From Gammaproteobacteria bacterium (GTDB lineage Bacteria; Pseudomonadota; Gammaproteobacteria; Pseudomonadales; Azotimanducaceae), in contig DMUF01000111.1 of NCBI GenBank assembly GCA_003476445.1, positions 1-21,864 of the forward strand: a stretch of 21,864 nucleotides of DNA, written 5' to 3'. The notes beneath the pieces were generated by a model. The model saw only the letters and a program-made list of their open reading frames with translations, was not told where the DNA came from and ran no database searches. This document shows, piece after piece, positions 1-8,332 of the stretch. Within the stretch, counting starts at the first letter, position 1. Every line of letters starts with the position of its first letter. The position numbers and the translations under genes were made by a program.

Positions 1-1806
1 GGCGACAACGCGAGCTACTACCATCCGCCCATCGATCGTTTTGATCGCATCGAGATTCTGAAGGGCGCCGCCGTGAATCAGTATGGTCCGCAGACGGTGG
101 GCGGCGTCATCAACTACATCACGCCCACGCCGGCAGAGGAGCCCAGCGCCATGCTGCGCGCAACCGCAGGCAACCGGGACTACACCAATCTGCACGGGCG
201 TTTCGGCGGCTACGGGCTGCAGCTCGATGTCGTCGACAAGCGTGGCGACGGTGCCCGCGACAACATCGACAGCACGCTACAGGATCTGAACCTGAAATAC
301 CTGACCGAGATTGCGCCAGGACAGACACTGATCGCGCGTTTTAATCGCTATCAGGAGAGCTCCGACATCACCTATTCGGGGATCACGGACGCAGAGCTCG
401 CCCGTTTCGGACATCGTTACAACCCGTTCGACAACGATACGTTCGACACGGAGCGCCTGGGCACATCCTTCACCCATCGCTGGCAGGCAAACGATCGCAC
501 CACGCTCACCACCAATGCGTATTTCAGCCGCTTCTCGCGCGACTGGTGGCGTCAGGCGAGCACCACAACAGACAGTCAATGCAACGGCGTGACCTATCTT
601 GTCGACGGCACCGTACGCAACTTCCAGGCGGCACGCGCGCTCGGATACGGGGTGGATCCGGACGACTGCAATTCGCGTCAGGGCCGGCTGCGGGAATATG
701 AAAGCTATGGCATCGAGCCAACCGTTACCTGGCGCCACGCGTTCCTTGGAATCGACGGCGCATTGACCGCGGGCGCGCGAGCGCACCGCGAAGTTCAGGA
801 GCGACGCCAGTTCAACGGCAGCACACCGACGGCGAAGAACGGCACTCGGGTCGAGGACAACGAGCGCGATACACGGGCCTATGCAGGCTATCTGGAGAAC
901 CGGTTCGAGATTGGCAATCTGTCCTTCACGCCGGGGCTTCGCCTTGAGCACATCGAAAACGACCGCCGCAACGCGCTCACCGGCGCGGAAGGCGATGCCG
1001 ATCTGTCCGAATGGCTTCCCAGTCTCGGCATGAGCTATTCCTTCTCCGAGCAAGTACAGCTGTTCGCCGGTGTACACCGGGGCTTTGCTCCGCCGCGCAA
1101 TGAGGACCTGATCGACAACTCAGGTCTGTCCACCGACGTGGATGCAGAGGAAAGCCTGAATCTGGAGCTCGGGGTACGCGCACAGCCGAGTGCGGGCACG
1201 AGCATCGATATCACCCTGTTTCGCAATGACTTCGACAATCAGATTTCGGTGGGCTCCATCGCGGGCGGCAGCACGCCGCTTGCCGAAGGTGAAGCCCTGT
1301 ATCAGGGCGTCGAAGTCACCGCCTATGTAGGGGCTGATGCCATCGCCGATCTGCGTTGGGTCCCCTACGCCCAGATGGCGTACACCTGGCTACCGACCGC
1401 GGATATCGAGAGCAACTTCCGCCGGGTAGACACCGGCGCACTCATCCCGGGCGCCGAATCGGGCAATCGGCTCCCCTACGCCCCCGAGCATCTGCTCACC
1501 GCCCGCGCAGGCGCGCGCTCGCAGTCAGGCATCGATGTGCATGTCGAGCTCGTGCTGGTTGACGATCAGTATGCCGACTTCGCCAATACCGAGTCCGCGC
1601 CGCAGAACGGCAATGGCCAGCTGGGCGAGATCTCGAGCTACCACATCTGGAACGTGGCGGTGAACTGGCACGTGCCGGGCATGCCGCTGACCGTCTTTGC
1701 TACGGTGAAGAACGTCGCCGACGAGGACTACATCGTGGACCGCACGCGGGGCATTCTCACCGCGCCCCCGCGTCTGGTGCAGGGCGGGTTTGAAGTTCGC
1801 TTCTGA
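1..1806 (+). CDS. TonB-dependent outer-membrane receptor, FecA-like (5' partial)
   Basis: The reading frame is open from base 1, so the gene starts upstream; the GTG at 73 is internal. The visible part begins inside the plug domain, with RIEILKG followed by YGPQTVGGVINY (window codons 17-40), a hallmark of the plug end in FecA-type receptors. The rest has the alternating aromatic/polar pattern of a 22-strand beta-barrel and ends in GGFEVRF; the C-terminal Phe is the usual outer-membrane insertion signal. The signal peptide, TonB box and start of the plug are missing from the window. A predicted extracellular loop carries two Cys about 29 residues apart (window codons 194 and 223) that could form a disulfide. 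These receptors import ferric chelates or other scarce ligands using the proton-motive force through TonB-ExbBD. FecA similarity suggests an iron-carboxylate ligand, but the substrate is a guess. The gene converges with its neighbour at 1861. Confidence 0.93.
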   Translation, partial: GDNASYYHPPIDRFDRIEILKGAAVNQYGPQTVGGVINYITPTPAEEPSAMLRATAGNRDYTNLHGRFGGYGLQLDVVDKRGDGARDNIDSTLQDLNLKYLTEIAPGQTLIARFNRYQESSDITYSGITDAELARFGHRYNPFDNDTFDTERLGTSFTHRWQANDRTTLTTNAYFSRFSRDWWRQASTTTDSQCNGVTYLVDGTVRNFQAARALGYGVDPDDCNSRQGRLREYESYGIEPTVTWRHAFLGIDGALTAGARAHREVQERRQFNGSTPTAKNGTRVEDNERDTRAYAGYLENRFEIGNLSFTPGLRLEHIENDRRNALTGAEGDADLSEWLPSLGMSYSFSEQVQLFAGVHRGFAPPRNEDLIDNSGLSTDVDAEESLNLELGVRAQPSAGTSIDITLFRNDFDNQISVGSIAGGSTPLAEGEALYQGVEVTAYVGADAIADLRWVPYAQMAYTWLPTADIESNFRRVDTGALIPGAESGNRLPYAPEHLLTARAGARSQSGIDVHVELVLVDDQYADFANTESAPQNGNGQLGEISSYHIWNVAVNWHVPGMPLTVFATVKNVADEDYIVDRTRGILTAPPRLVQGGFEVRF

Positions 1807-1860
1807 TTGGCTAAAGAGAGGGGAGACCGGATTCCAGCGAGCACGCGCGGCGCACCATCC

Positions 1861-2988
1861 CTAGCGGGCGCCGTCGAGAAAGCTCTCAAAACCTGAAGGG
1901 CGATAAGGCCCGATACAGACCTGCTCCAGCACACCCACGCCGGTGCGCGTGCCGTCGCTGGTCTTCACCACCTGCTGCACGTGGATGTTCTCCCGAGCCA
2001 GCAGATCAAGCTGACGCGGATCAAAACTCTCGCCGCCCAGCGCTTCCTCGCCCTTCCACATGCCTTGCCCCCATTCCGGATGCCCATACCCAAGCCCCTT
2101 CATCTGGAACTTGAGGATCGGCTCCATGGAGATGGTTCGGATATCACCCTCGAGTGGAACGAGATCGAGCTCTGCAGAGCGTGCGAGGCGCGAACCCGGG
2201 TGGTACTGCACCCGGTGACGCGCCGTGGCCATGCGCTCATCAAGCCCGTCCTGCACGCCCGGAATTTCGTCTTCCGCTGCATAGAGCGGGGCGACGATGC
2301 CTTCGCGGATCAGCGCCTCGCCGCGCGGACCATCGAAGAAAATCGCGTGCGTCACATGGTCGTCCCAGAACAGGGGCGCCCACAGGAAAAAGAACCCCGG
2401 CAGGCGCTGCGGCGGTGCACCGCCCGTTTCCGGCTCGCCCACGCCGCGTACACCCCAGGACCGATCCTTGGTGCCGAGACAAACGGTGGGATCTACCCGA
2501 ATCTCGCCTTCGGGATGTCGAACCACGCCGCTCCAGCGACCGAACTGGTCGAACCGAGTTGCGTCCATGGAGCGCCGCGTGCCGCTCCAAAGCGTCTGCC
2601 GTGCTTCCTGAATAGCGCCGGTCCGAGCGGAAAAGGTGAGATCGCAGGAGACACCGCTCGCATTGTCGTCGAGGATCACCCGCGTTCGTCGCATGGGTTC
2701 GAGAACCTCAATACGAAACGGCCCCACACGCATGTCGGTGCGCTCCAGCGGAGCCCGCCGCGAGCCGTAGAAACAGTGCTGGCGCTGGCCCGGCTGCACG
2801 ACGCTGAATGCGCAATCGAGAATGCCGCGAGAGGGATAGATCGCCATGCCGATGCCGAAATAGTAGGAACCGTCCGGCGCATAGCCGTTGAACCAGGTGC
2901 GATCATAGACATTGCGATCGCTCGTCGCCGGGTAGGCAATCGGCTCCGGCGTCTGGTGGATCGGATAGTCGTCGAGCTTGTTCAGCAT
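1861..2988 (-). CDS. Uncharacterised protein, CrtC/AttH lipocalin-like (DUF7064/DUF7065 type)
   Basis: About 375 residues, with no signal peptide or membrane segment seen. The N-terminus reads DDYPIHQTPEPIAYPATSDRN, then YDRTWFNGY, and mid-protein lies KDRSWGVRG (about residues 174-182). I associate this pattern with actinobacterial and proteobacterial proteins that have a split lipocalin-like fold related to hydroxyneurosporene synthase (CrtC) and AttH; their reaction is mostly unknown. The family name is from memory and moderately secure. I chose the ATG at 2988 because a G-rich Shine-Dalgarno-like run lies just upstream and the N-terminus then begins MLNKLDDYPI; a GTG at 3006 would add six residues. 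It lies 57 bp downstream of a thiolase on the same strand, which suggests a role near acyl-CoA or lipid catabolism, but this is inference only. Confidence 0.8.
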   Translation of the reverse strand: MLNKLDDYPIHQTPEPIAYPATSDRNVYDRTWFNGYAPDGSYYFGIGMAIYPSRGILDCAFSVVQPGQRQHCFYGSRRAPLERTDMRVGPFRIEVLEPMRRTRVILDDNASGVSCDLTFSARTGAIQEARQTLWSGTRRSMDATRFDQFGRWSGVVRHPEGEIRVDPTVCLGTKDRSWGVRGVGEPETGGAPPQRLPGFFFLWAPLFWDDHVTHAIFFDGPRGEALIREGIVAPLYAAEDEIPGVQDGLDERMATARHRVQYHPGSRLARSAELDLVPLEGDIRTISMEPILKFQMKGLGYGHPEWGQGMWKGEEALGGESFDPRQLDLLARENIHVQQVVKTSDGTRTGVGVLEQVCIGPYRPSGFESFLDGAR

Positions 2989-3015
2989 GTTCCCCCCGGC
3001 ACGCACTGAAGCAAC

Positions 3016-3038
3016 GCCCCCCGTCCGGGACGGGGGGC
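3016..3038 (-). terminator. GC-rich perfect hairpin between thiolase and downstream gene
   Basis: Bases 3016-3025 and 3029-3038 are perfect reverse complements: a 10-bp stem of almost only G/C with a CGG loop. On the minus strand it begins 7 bp after the thiolase stop codon. The following bases are only mildly T-rich (GTTGCTTCAG), so it may be an attenuator or an mRNA 3'-end stabiliser rather than a full intrinsic terminator. The stem's G-run ends 27 bp before the ATG of the next gene. Confidence 0.5.
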
Positions 3039-3045
3039 GGAAGGC

Positions 3046-4275
3046 TTACATGCGTTCGATGATGGTTGCGGTGCCCATGCCGCCACCCGTGCACATGGCG
3101 ATGAGCGCGGTGCCCTTGCCCGTGCGCTCCAGCGTATCCACAGCGGTACCAATGAGCATGCCACCGGTTGCGCCGATGGGATGACCCAGGGCGATCGCGC
3201 CGCCATCGATATTGACCTTGTCGTGGGGTACGTCGAGATCCTTCATGAACTTGAGGACGACGGACGCAAACGCTTCGTTGATCTCGAAGATATCGATGTC
3301 GTTCTTGCTCATGCCGGCCTTGTCGAGGCAGCGCTGAGCCGCCGGCCCCGGCGCCGTGAGCATGATCAGGGGCTCGGTGCCCGCCGTTGCGATCGCACGA
3401 ATGCGCGCCCGCGGCTTGAGCCCGTGCTTCCGCGCGTACTCGGGACTTGTGACCAGTACTGCACTGGCGCCATCCACCACGCCCGAGCTGTTCCCCGCGT
3501 GGTGCATGTAATTGATTTCCTTCACCTGCGGGTACTTGGCGCGCGCGAGCGCGTCAAACGTCGCCGGGTAGCCTTCGGCGTGCACCGCGCCCAGCCCCAG
3601 AAACGACGGCTTTAGCCCGGCGAGCGCCGCCATATCCGTGCCCGGCCGGGGATATTCGTCGCGATCCAGCGCGAGCGTACCGTCCAGGTTATAGACCGGC
3701 ACCAGCGCATTGCGGAAATAGCCCTGTTCGATCGAGTGCAGCGCCCGACGCTGACTTTCCACCGAGTAGCGATCGCAGTCTTCGCGGGTGAAGCCTTCGA
3801 TAGTGGCAATCAGGTCCGCAGAAATGCCCTGCGGGATCTGCGGGTGCAGCCCGAGCAGGTGCTCGTTGTTCGCGTGAAAACCATTGGCGTGGACCGGCGC
3901 GTAGCGAGACATGAATTCGACGCCACCGCCGATCACCGCTTCCTGCTGCCCGGACATGACGCCCGTTGCCGCGAAGTTGACCGCCTGCTGACCGCTGCCG
4001 CAGAAGCGATGCAGGGTGACGCCCGTGACCGAAATCGGCCAGCCCGCATCCAGCACGGACATGCGCGCGATGTCGTGCGCATGATCGCCGCTGCCCGTGC
4101 CGCAACCCGCCACGACGTCTTCGATGTCTGCCGGGTCGAAGCCGACCTTGGCACGCAACCCGTTCAGGACCTGCGCCATACAGCGCTGCGGATGGATATG
4201 GCTCAGGCTGCCCACGCCGGGCTTGCCGCGACCACGCGGCGAACGAACGGCGTCAATGATCCAGGCTTCGCGCAT
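3046..4275 (-). CDS. Thiolase (acetyl-CoA acetyltransferase family)
   Basis: A complete thiolase of 409 residues, close to the usual 390-400. The acyl-accepting Cys92 lies in LHRFCGSGQQAV. The NEAF motif begins at Asn333, catalytic His365 lies in GGAIALGHPIGATGG, and the deprotonating Cys395 lies in AMCTGGGMG, so all catalytic residues are present. The enzyme either cleaves 3-ketoacyl-CoA with CoA, as in the last step of beta-oxidation, or condenses two acyl-CoAs. No FadB-type partner is beside it, so degradative or biosynthetic direction and chain length cannot be told. The ATG at 4275 follows a GAGGGAGAG Shine-Dalgarno. It lies 53 bp after the DUF4340 gene on the same strand, so it may be read through from the ABC operon or have its own promoter. 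Confidence 0.95.
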   Translation of the reverse strand: MREAWIIDAVRSPRGRGKPGVGSLSHIHPQRCMAQVLNGLRAKVGFDPADIEDVVAGCGTGSGDHAHDIARMSVLDAGWPISVTGVTLHRFCGSGQQAVNFAATGVMSGQQEAVIGGGVEFMSRYAPVHANGFHANNEHLLGLHPQIPQGISADLIATIEGFTREDCDRYSVESQRRALHSIEQGYFRNALVPVYNLDGTLALDRDEYPRPGTDMAALAGLKPSFLGLGAVHAEGYPATFDALARAKYPQVKEINYMHHAGNSSGVVDGASAVLVTSPEYARKHGLKPRARIRAIATAGTEPLIMLTAPGPAAQRCLDKAGMSKNDIDIFEINEAFASVVLKFMKDLDVPHDKVNIDGGAIALGHPIGATGGMLIGTAVDTLERTGKGTALIAMCTGGGMGTATIIERM

Positions 4276-4328
4276 GTTGACTCTCCCTCGACTAACTGGC
4301 TCTTGAATGCCCGGATTCTACCCGTGGC

Positions 4329-5366
4329 TCATTCAGAGGGTCCACCTGCGTCGGCGGCAGCCGGCGCGGCCTCGGGCGCTGCGAGCAGCCCCGCGCGATC
4401 GACCAGAAGCTGCTCTGCGACAAAGGTCGCCACCCGGAAGGCACCGGGATGCCGGTCCGATGTCACAGTAACTTCGGGCGCGCCCTCAACCCGGAAAAAA
4501 CTGAGACGCTGTGTTCCCTTTGCGTCCGTCACGGCAAAGACCGCTTGCGGTTCACCGGGCGGGGTCGCGCTGGCAGCGCCCAGAATGCGGAGATTGGCAA
4601 AGCGCGTCACCAAATCCGACACTTTGGTTGCATCGATTGCGGGGGGCGTCGACTGCGCCATTGTCGAATCCGCCGCTGAATCGGGAGCTGAATCCGACGC
4701 CGCGGGCGTCGCCGCGTCGGCAAGGGTCTCGCTCGCGAGCGACCACGCGCCTTCGTTGAGCGTCATCTGCCAGGCATCGATGCGTTCCAGCCCGCGGACG
4801 TCGCCCGACGCCGCCAGAACCGCCCGGTCAATCCAGTCGTCTGCGTTGACAGAAAAGTCGAAGTGGGCGAGATCGACCTCGAAAATGCGATCGTCGCCGG
4901 GCTTTCGCACATGCAGCCGACGAAACCCGGGCGAAGTACCAAGCAGCAGTGAAGCGACCGGCTTGCCTTCGACCTCCAGATGCACTGCGCGCTGATACTT
5001 GTCGTCCGCCACTTCGAACCGCGTCCGGGCGCTCGCAGAAGTTGCCACGGGCCAGGGCGCGGACACGCCCGCGAGCTTGTCGAGCGTCTCAATGATCTTG
5101 TCGGCATCGGCCGCAAGCGCCGGATCGGTCTCACTCGCTGGATCCAGGCGCCAGCCCGCGTCATTGCGTTCGAGTCGAAGCGACGTCGCACCCGACTCTT
5201 CGATCACCAGCCCATCGACTGCGGCGGTATCGAAATCAAGAAGCGACCCCGTTTCGGGCGCATCCGCGCGTCGGTCGAGACCGTAGAGCAGGGCGATGAC
5301 GGCGACCTGCAGCGCGAGGATCACCCACAGTCTGGTGCTCAGCTCAACACGTACGTCACTGCTCAT
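4329..5366 (-). CDS. DUF4340 domain protein of a Gld-type ABC transporter
   Basis: A 345-residue protein with one N-terminal membrane segment (about residues 12-30, RLWVILALQVAVIALLYGL), so most of the chain should lie in the periplasm. The body (about residues 40-210) matches DUF4340: a repeated beta-rich unit with W-x-L and a conserved LLGTSPGFRRLHVR stretch. A low-complexity linker rich in Ala, Ser and Asp (about 216-244) splits the domain, and the C-terminal tail is Ala/Pro-rich. DUF4340 genes commonly follow GldG genes; the molecular role is unknown, perhaps a periplasmic accessory subunit. The ATG overlaps the stop of the permease-GldG gene as ATGA and has a near-consensus Shine-Dalgarno, which indicates translational coupling. 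Confidence 0.9.
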   Translation of the reverse strand: MSSDVRVELSTRLWVILALQVAVIALLYGLDRRADAPETGSLLDFDTAAVDGLVIEESGATSLRLERNDAGWRLDPASETDPALAADADKIIETLDKLAGVSAPWPVATSASARTRFEVADDKYQRAVHLEVEGKPVASLLLGTSPGFRRLHVRKPGDDRIFEVDLAHFDFSVNADDWIDRAVLAASGDVRGLERIDAWQMTLNEGAWSLASETLADAATPAASDSAPDSAADSTMAQSTPPAIDATKVSDLVTRFANLRILGAASATPPGEPQAVFAVTDAKGTQRLSFFRVEGAPEVTVTSDRHPGAFRVATFVAEQLLVDRAGLLAAPEAAPAAADAGGPSE

Positions 5367-8332
5367 GCCGGACCTCCTTGTTTGCCAGCAGAACCACCCG
5401 CGGGACGCGCTGCTTCAAGCCAGCCCGCGTAACGCGCGGCATCACGGCGCAGGCCTCTGCGGTGCCAAAGCCAGACGAGCCCGACGCCGAGGAACGCGAG
5501 CCCGTAGTTCACGCCCTCGATCATGAACTGGCGCGACTCATCGAGCGGCGGCAGGGTGCGGTTGAACTGACCGCGCGAGCGAATCTCGAGCAGGCTGCGG
5601 TCCTCAAGCGACCAATCCACCAGATTGGTCATGAACTGGATGCTGTTGCCGTAGACCGTGCCCTCCGCCGAGCCGAGCACGCGCAGGATCTGGTCGTCCA
5701 CCAGCCCGTTGGATCCGATCACGAAAAGCCGCGCCGATTCCGGTGAGCGCTGAATCACGCTCGACACCACACCGAGCTGAGCCTTACGCGATGTGGGATC
5801 CGCGCCGTCGAGCGTTGCCGCTTCGATATCGGTCTCGGCGTCCGAAGAAGGAGCTGCGTCTGCAGCCGCCAGGAGCGGCGAAGGCTTCCCGGCAAAGAAC
5901 GAATCGAAACGCCCTTCCTGAAGCACGGCTAAGGTTCGCGCCGCCTGCTCGCCGTCGGGACGAAACCCCGAGGCGCCCGATTCGTCGATGCGCGGCATGA
6001 CGTCGGGATCTGCGCTGATCCAGCTGCCCGCCGAGCTCTCGAGCAGACGAGTCACCGCGCGTTCCCCGGTGCGATCCGCCGCAATTTCGAGCGGCGAAGC
6101 CCAAGGAATGGTTACCTGCGGCAAACGGGCCGTAATGCCGCTGTCCGCGTTGAGCCCGGGCGCGCGCACATCGGCGAAATACGGGTAATCCAGCATCACG
6201 AGTTCCTGGAAACTGAACCCGCCAACCTCGCGCGTCACCGGCGCCGGAAACGCAGCGTTCTGCGGGTCCATCACCAGACCTGCGCCCAGCGTGATTCCCT
6301 GATGGGTCAGCCATGCCTCAAGCCCGGATACCGAGGGGCTTGCCGTCAGCGACTGCTGCTCGAGGCTCGCCGTAAAACCGCCGGTCGCCACGACCACCGT
6401 GCCGCCCTGCATCAGGAACTGGTCGACGGCAAACACGGCGTTTTCAGTCAGGTTGGTGGGCGCCACCAGCATGAGCAGCTCGACGCCCTCGGGAACGACA
6501 CCGGTCTTCAGGTCCGCGTCGACCACGTTGAAATCCTGCGCGAGCGCAGCCTTCAACTCCTCAACGCGCGAGACCCCAGGCTGCGGCATACCCATCATGC
6601 CAGGGGCAGACTCGTCCGCGACCAGCGCCACCGACTTCAGCAAACCGCTCGCAAAGCGCTTCAGCGCTTCATCAAACGCTCTGCGGGTTGCGTCGGCACT
6701 CAGCGTCTCCGGCAAGGGCACCTGCATCACGGTGTTGCCGTCGGTGAGCGTGAGATAGAAATAGAACTCTTCGGTGTCAAAGAGACTCGCAGCCATGGGC
6801 TGGAAACCGTAACGGTCCTGAATCTCGCGCGCGAGCGCGCCGTCGCCTGCCTCTGGATCCAGTATTTCGGCGGAGAACTTGTCACCGCCGTCCTGCGCCA
6901 GGGCTTCGAGCACGCTCTGTACGGTCGTTCGGTACTCCGCCAAAGCAGGCGGCAGGGTCGCATCGGCGGAGAGGTACCCAACGAACCGAATCGGCGATAC
7001 GACGCTGTCGAACAGGCTGCCGCCCCCCTTGAAGCCATACAACGCCTTGCGAATGGTGCGTGTCAGGTCATATTCCGGGTTCCGCAGAGCGACCTCGAGA
7101 TCAGACTCACCGGACACCTTCACCTCGATAAGATCGCGGAACCCGAGCACCTCCCACTGATCGCCATAGCTGACAAGAATGTCAAAGTAGGCGTTCACCA
7201 GACTTGCTTCGTGGCGATCCGCCACCTGGAACGGAACGGGACGGATACCGTATTTGCCGTTCGCTTCCTCTTCCTTCGCCGGGTCCGAAGCGGGATCGAT
7301 GATTTCGACGCGAACGCGACCGTTGCCAGCCACTTCGAATTCTTTCAGCAGATCACGCATGCGCGGCACATGGGGCGCGAGCAGCGGATGGGTGCGCTCG
7401 GAAAAGTAGCCGCGGATGAGGAGCGGCTCCTGCAGTTGGCCGAGATAGTTACGCGTAGCATCGGAAATCGAATACAGGCGCCCTTCGGTGACATCGACGC
7501 GCAGCACCGGCAGCTGTGCCAGCCAGACGTTCGCAGCCAGCAGATTCACGATCACAAGCCCCGTGGTCACGCGCGCGCGACGATGCCGAGCGCGATCTCC
7601 GTCAGCCGCCCAGCGTTCCGTCTCGAGCGCAAAAACGTTGAGCGCCAGAAACACGAAGAGCACCGAGGCGTAGTAATACAGATCGCGCAGATCCAGGACA
7701 CCGCGGGTGATCGATTCAAAGCGCGAGCCGCTTCCCAGCCCGCGCAGGAACTCCGCAATGGCGCCGCCAAACAGATTAGTGAACAGCGGGCTGCCGACGA
7801 GATAGACCAGCCCACACACGAAAGCAGACACGATGAGGCTGACAATCTGACTATCCGTCCGGGCGCTGACCCAGAGACCGATCGCCAGATAGGCACCACC
7901 CAGCAGCAGCGCGGCGACGTAGCCCGCGACGATGGGTCCCCAGTCCAGGTCGGCGATGAACGCCGCGGACACTGGCAGCGGCAGGGTCAGCAGGAGGGCG
8001 ATCGCGAGAAGCACCCAACAGGCGACAAATTTCCCGAGCACGAACGACCAGCTGTCGACCGGCAGGGTAGCGACGAACTCGAGCGTGCCCGTGCGTCGCT
8101 CCTCGCTCCAGAGGCGCATGGTCAGCGCCGCCGAGAGAAAGATGAGCAGGATCGGCATCCATTCGAACATCGGCCGCACGTCGGCAATGTTGCGCGCAAA
8201 CCAGGCTTCACCCCAGAAGAAGACAAACAGCGTGCTCGCGAGAAATGCCGCCAGAAACAGGTAGCCAACGGGGGCTGCAAAGAAGAGCCGCAGCTCCTTG
8301 CGCGCCACATGGCGAATGGCATCAAGCTGCAT
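5363..8332 (-). CDS. ABC-2 permease fused to GldG-like auxiliary protein
   Basis: A 989-residue fusion. Residues 1 to about 245 form an ABC-2 type permease (GldF-like) with about six membrane segments (near 24-42, 59-72, 103-121, 133-153, 163-181 and 218-236) and the typical EERRTGTLEFVATLP loop at 78-91. A further membrane segment (about 256-272) opens the GldG part (ABC_transp_aux), with the characteristic VDVTEGRLYSIS at 280-290. A long periplasmic region follows, and a final membrane helix lies near 941-957 before a basic tail. GldG-like parts resemble the IFT52/GldG fold and have no known enzymatic site. The ATG at 8332 is chosen over a longer frame because GGAGGTG precedes it and the extra N-terminal 56 residues look like out-of-frame sequence of the ATPase gene. 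It overlaps the ATPase gene by 11 bp and the DUF4340 gene by 4 bp. The transported substrate is unknown. Confidence 0.92.
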   Translation of the reverse strand: MQLDAIRHVARKELRLFFAAPVGYLFLAAFLASTLFVFFWGEAWFARNIADVRPMFEWMPILLIFLSAALTMRLWSEERRTGTLEFVATLPVDSWSFVLGKFVACWVLLAIALLLTLPLPVSAAFIADLDWGPIVAGYVAALLLGGAYLAIGLWVSARTDSQIVSLIVSAFVCGLVYLVGSPLFTNLFGGAIAEFLRGLGSGSRFESITRGVLDLRDLYYYASVLFVFLALNVFALETERWAADGDRARHRRARVTTGLVIVNLLAANVWLAQLPVLRVDVTEGRLYSISDATRNYLGQLQEPLLIRGYFSERTHPLLAPHVPRMRDLLKEFEVAGNGRVRVEIIDPASDPAKEEEANGKYGIRPVPFQVADRHEASLVNAYFDILVSYGDQWEVLGFRDLIEVKVSGESDLEVALRNPEYDLTRTIRKALYGFKGGGSLFDSVVSPIRFVGYLSADATLPPALAEYRTTVQSVLEALAQDGGDKFSAEILDPEAGDGALAREIQDRYGFQPMAASLFDTEEFYFYLTLTDGNTVMQVPLPETLSADATRRAFDEALKRFASGLLKSVALVADESAPGMMGMPQPGVSRVEELKAALAQDFNVVDADLKTGVVPEGVELLMLVAPTNLTENAVFAVDQFLMQGGTVVVATGGFTASLEQQSLTASPSVSGLEAWLTHQGITLGAGLVMDPQNAAFPAPVTREVGGFSFQELVMLDYPYFADVRAPGLNADSGITARLPQVTIPWASPLEIAADRTGERAVTRLLESSAGSWISADPDVMPRIDESGASGFRPDGEQAARTLAVLQEGRFDSFFAGKPSPLLAAADAAPSSDAETDIEAATLDGADPTSRKAQLGVVSSVIQRSPESARLFVIGSNGLVDDQILRVLGSAEGTVYGNSIQFMTNLVDWSLEDRSLLEIRSRGQFNRTLPPLDESRQFMIEGVNYGLAFLGVGLVWLWHRRGLRRDAARYAGWLEAARPAGGSAGKQGGPA
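5372..5379 (-). promoter_or_regulatory. Consensus Shine-Dalgarno for the DUF4340 gene
   Basis: The minus strand reads AAGGAGGT, a full anti-16S match, 5 nt before the ATG at 5366. It lies inside the last codons of the upstream permease-GldG gene, so the downstream protein should be made efficiently even though the genes overlap. Confidence 0.85.

Noticed and set aside
277..1077. Long open frame on the minus strand opposite the receptor
   Set aside because: The plus-strand frame has clear TonB receptor motifs; the opposite frame is a GC-driven shadow with no recognisable motif.
1981..3009. 342-codon plus-strand frame opposite the lipocalin-like gene
   Set aside because: Its composition (Arg/His/Pro-rich) has no domain sense and it mirrors a real minus-strand gene with a suitable start and family motifs.
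3736..4995. 419-codon plus-strand frame across thiolase and DUF4340 genes
   Set aside because: It spans two genuine minus-strand genes and the gap between them and shows no motif, so it is a shadow.
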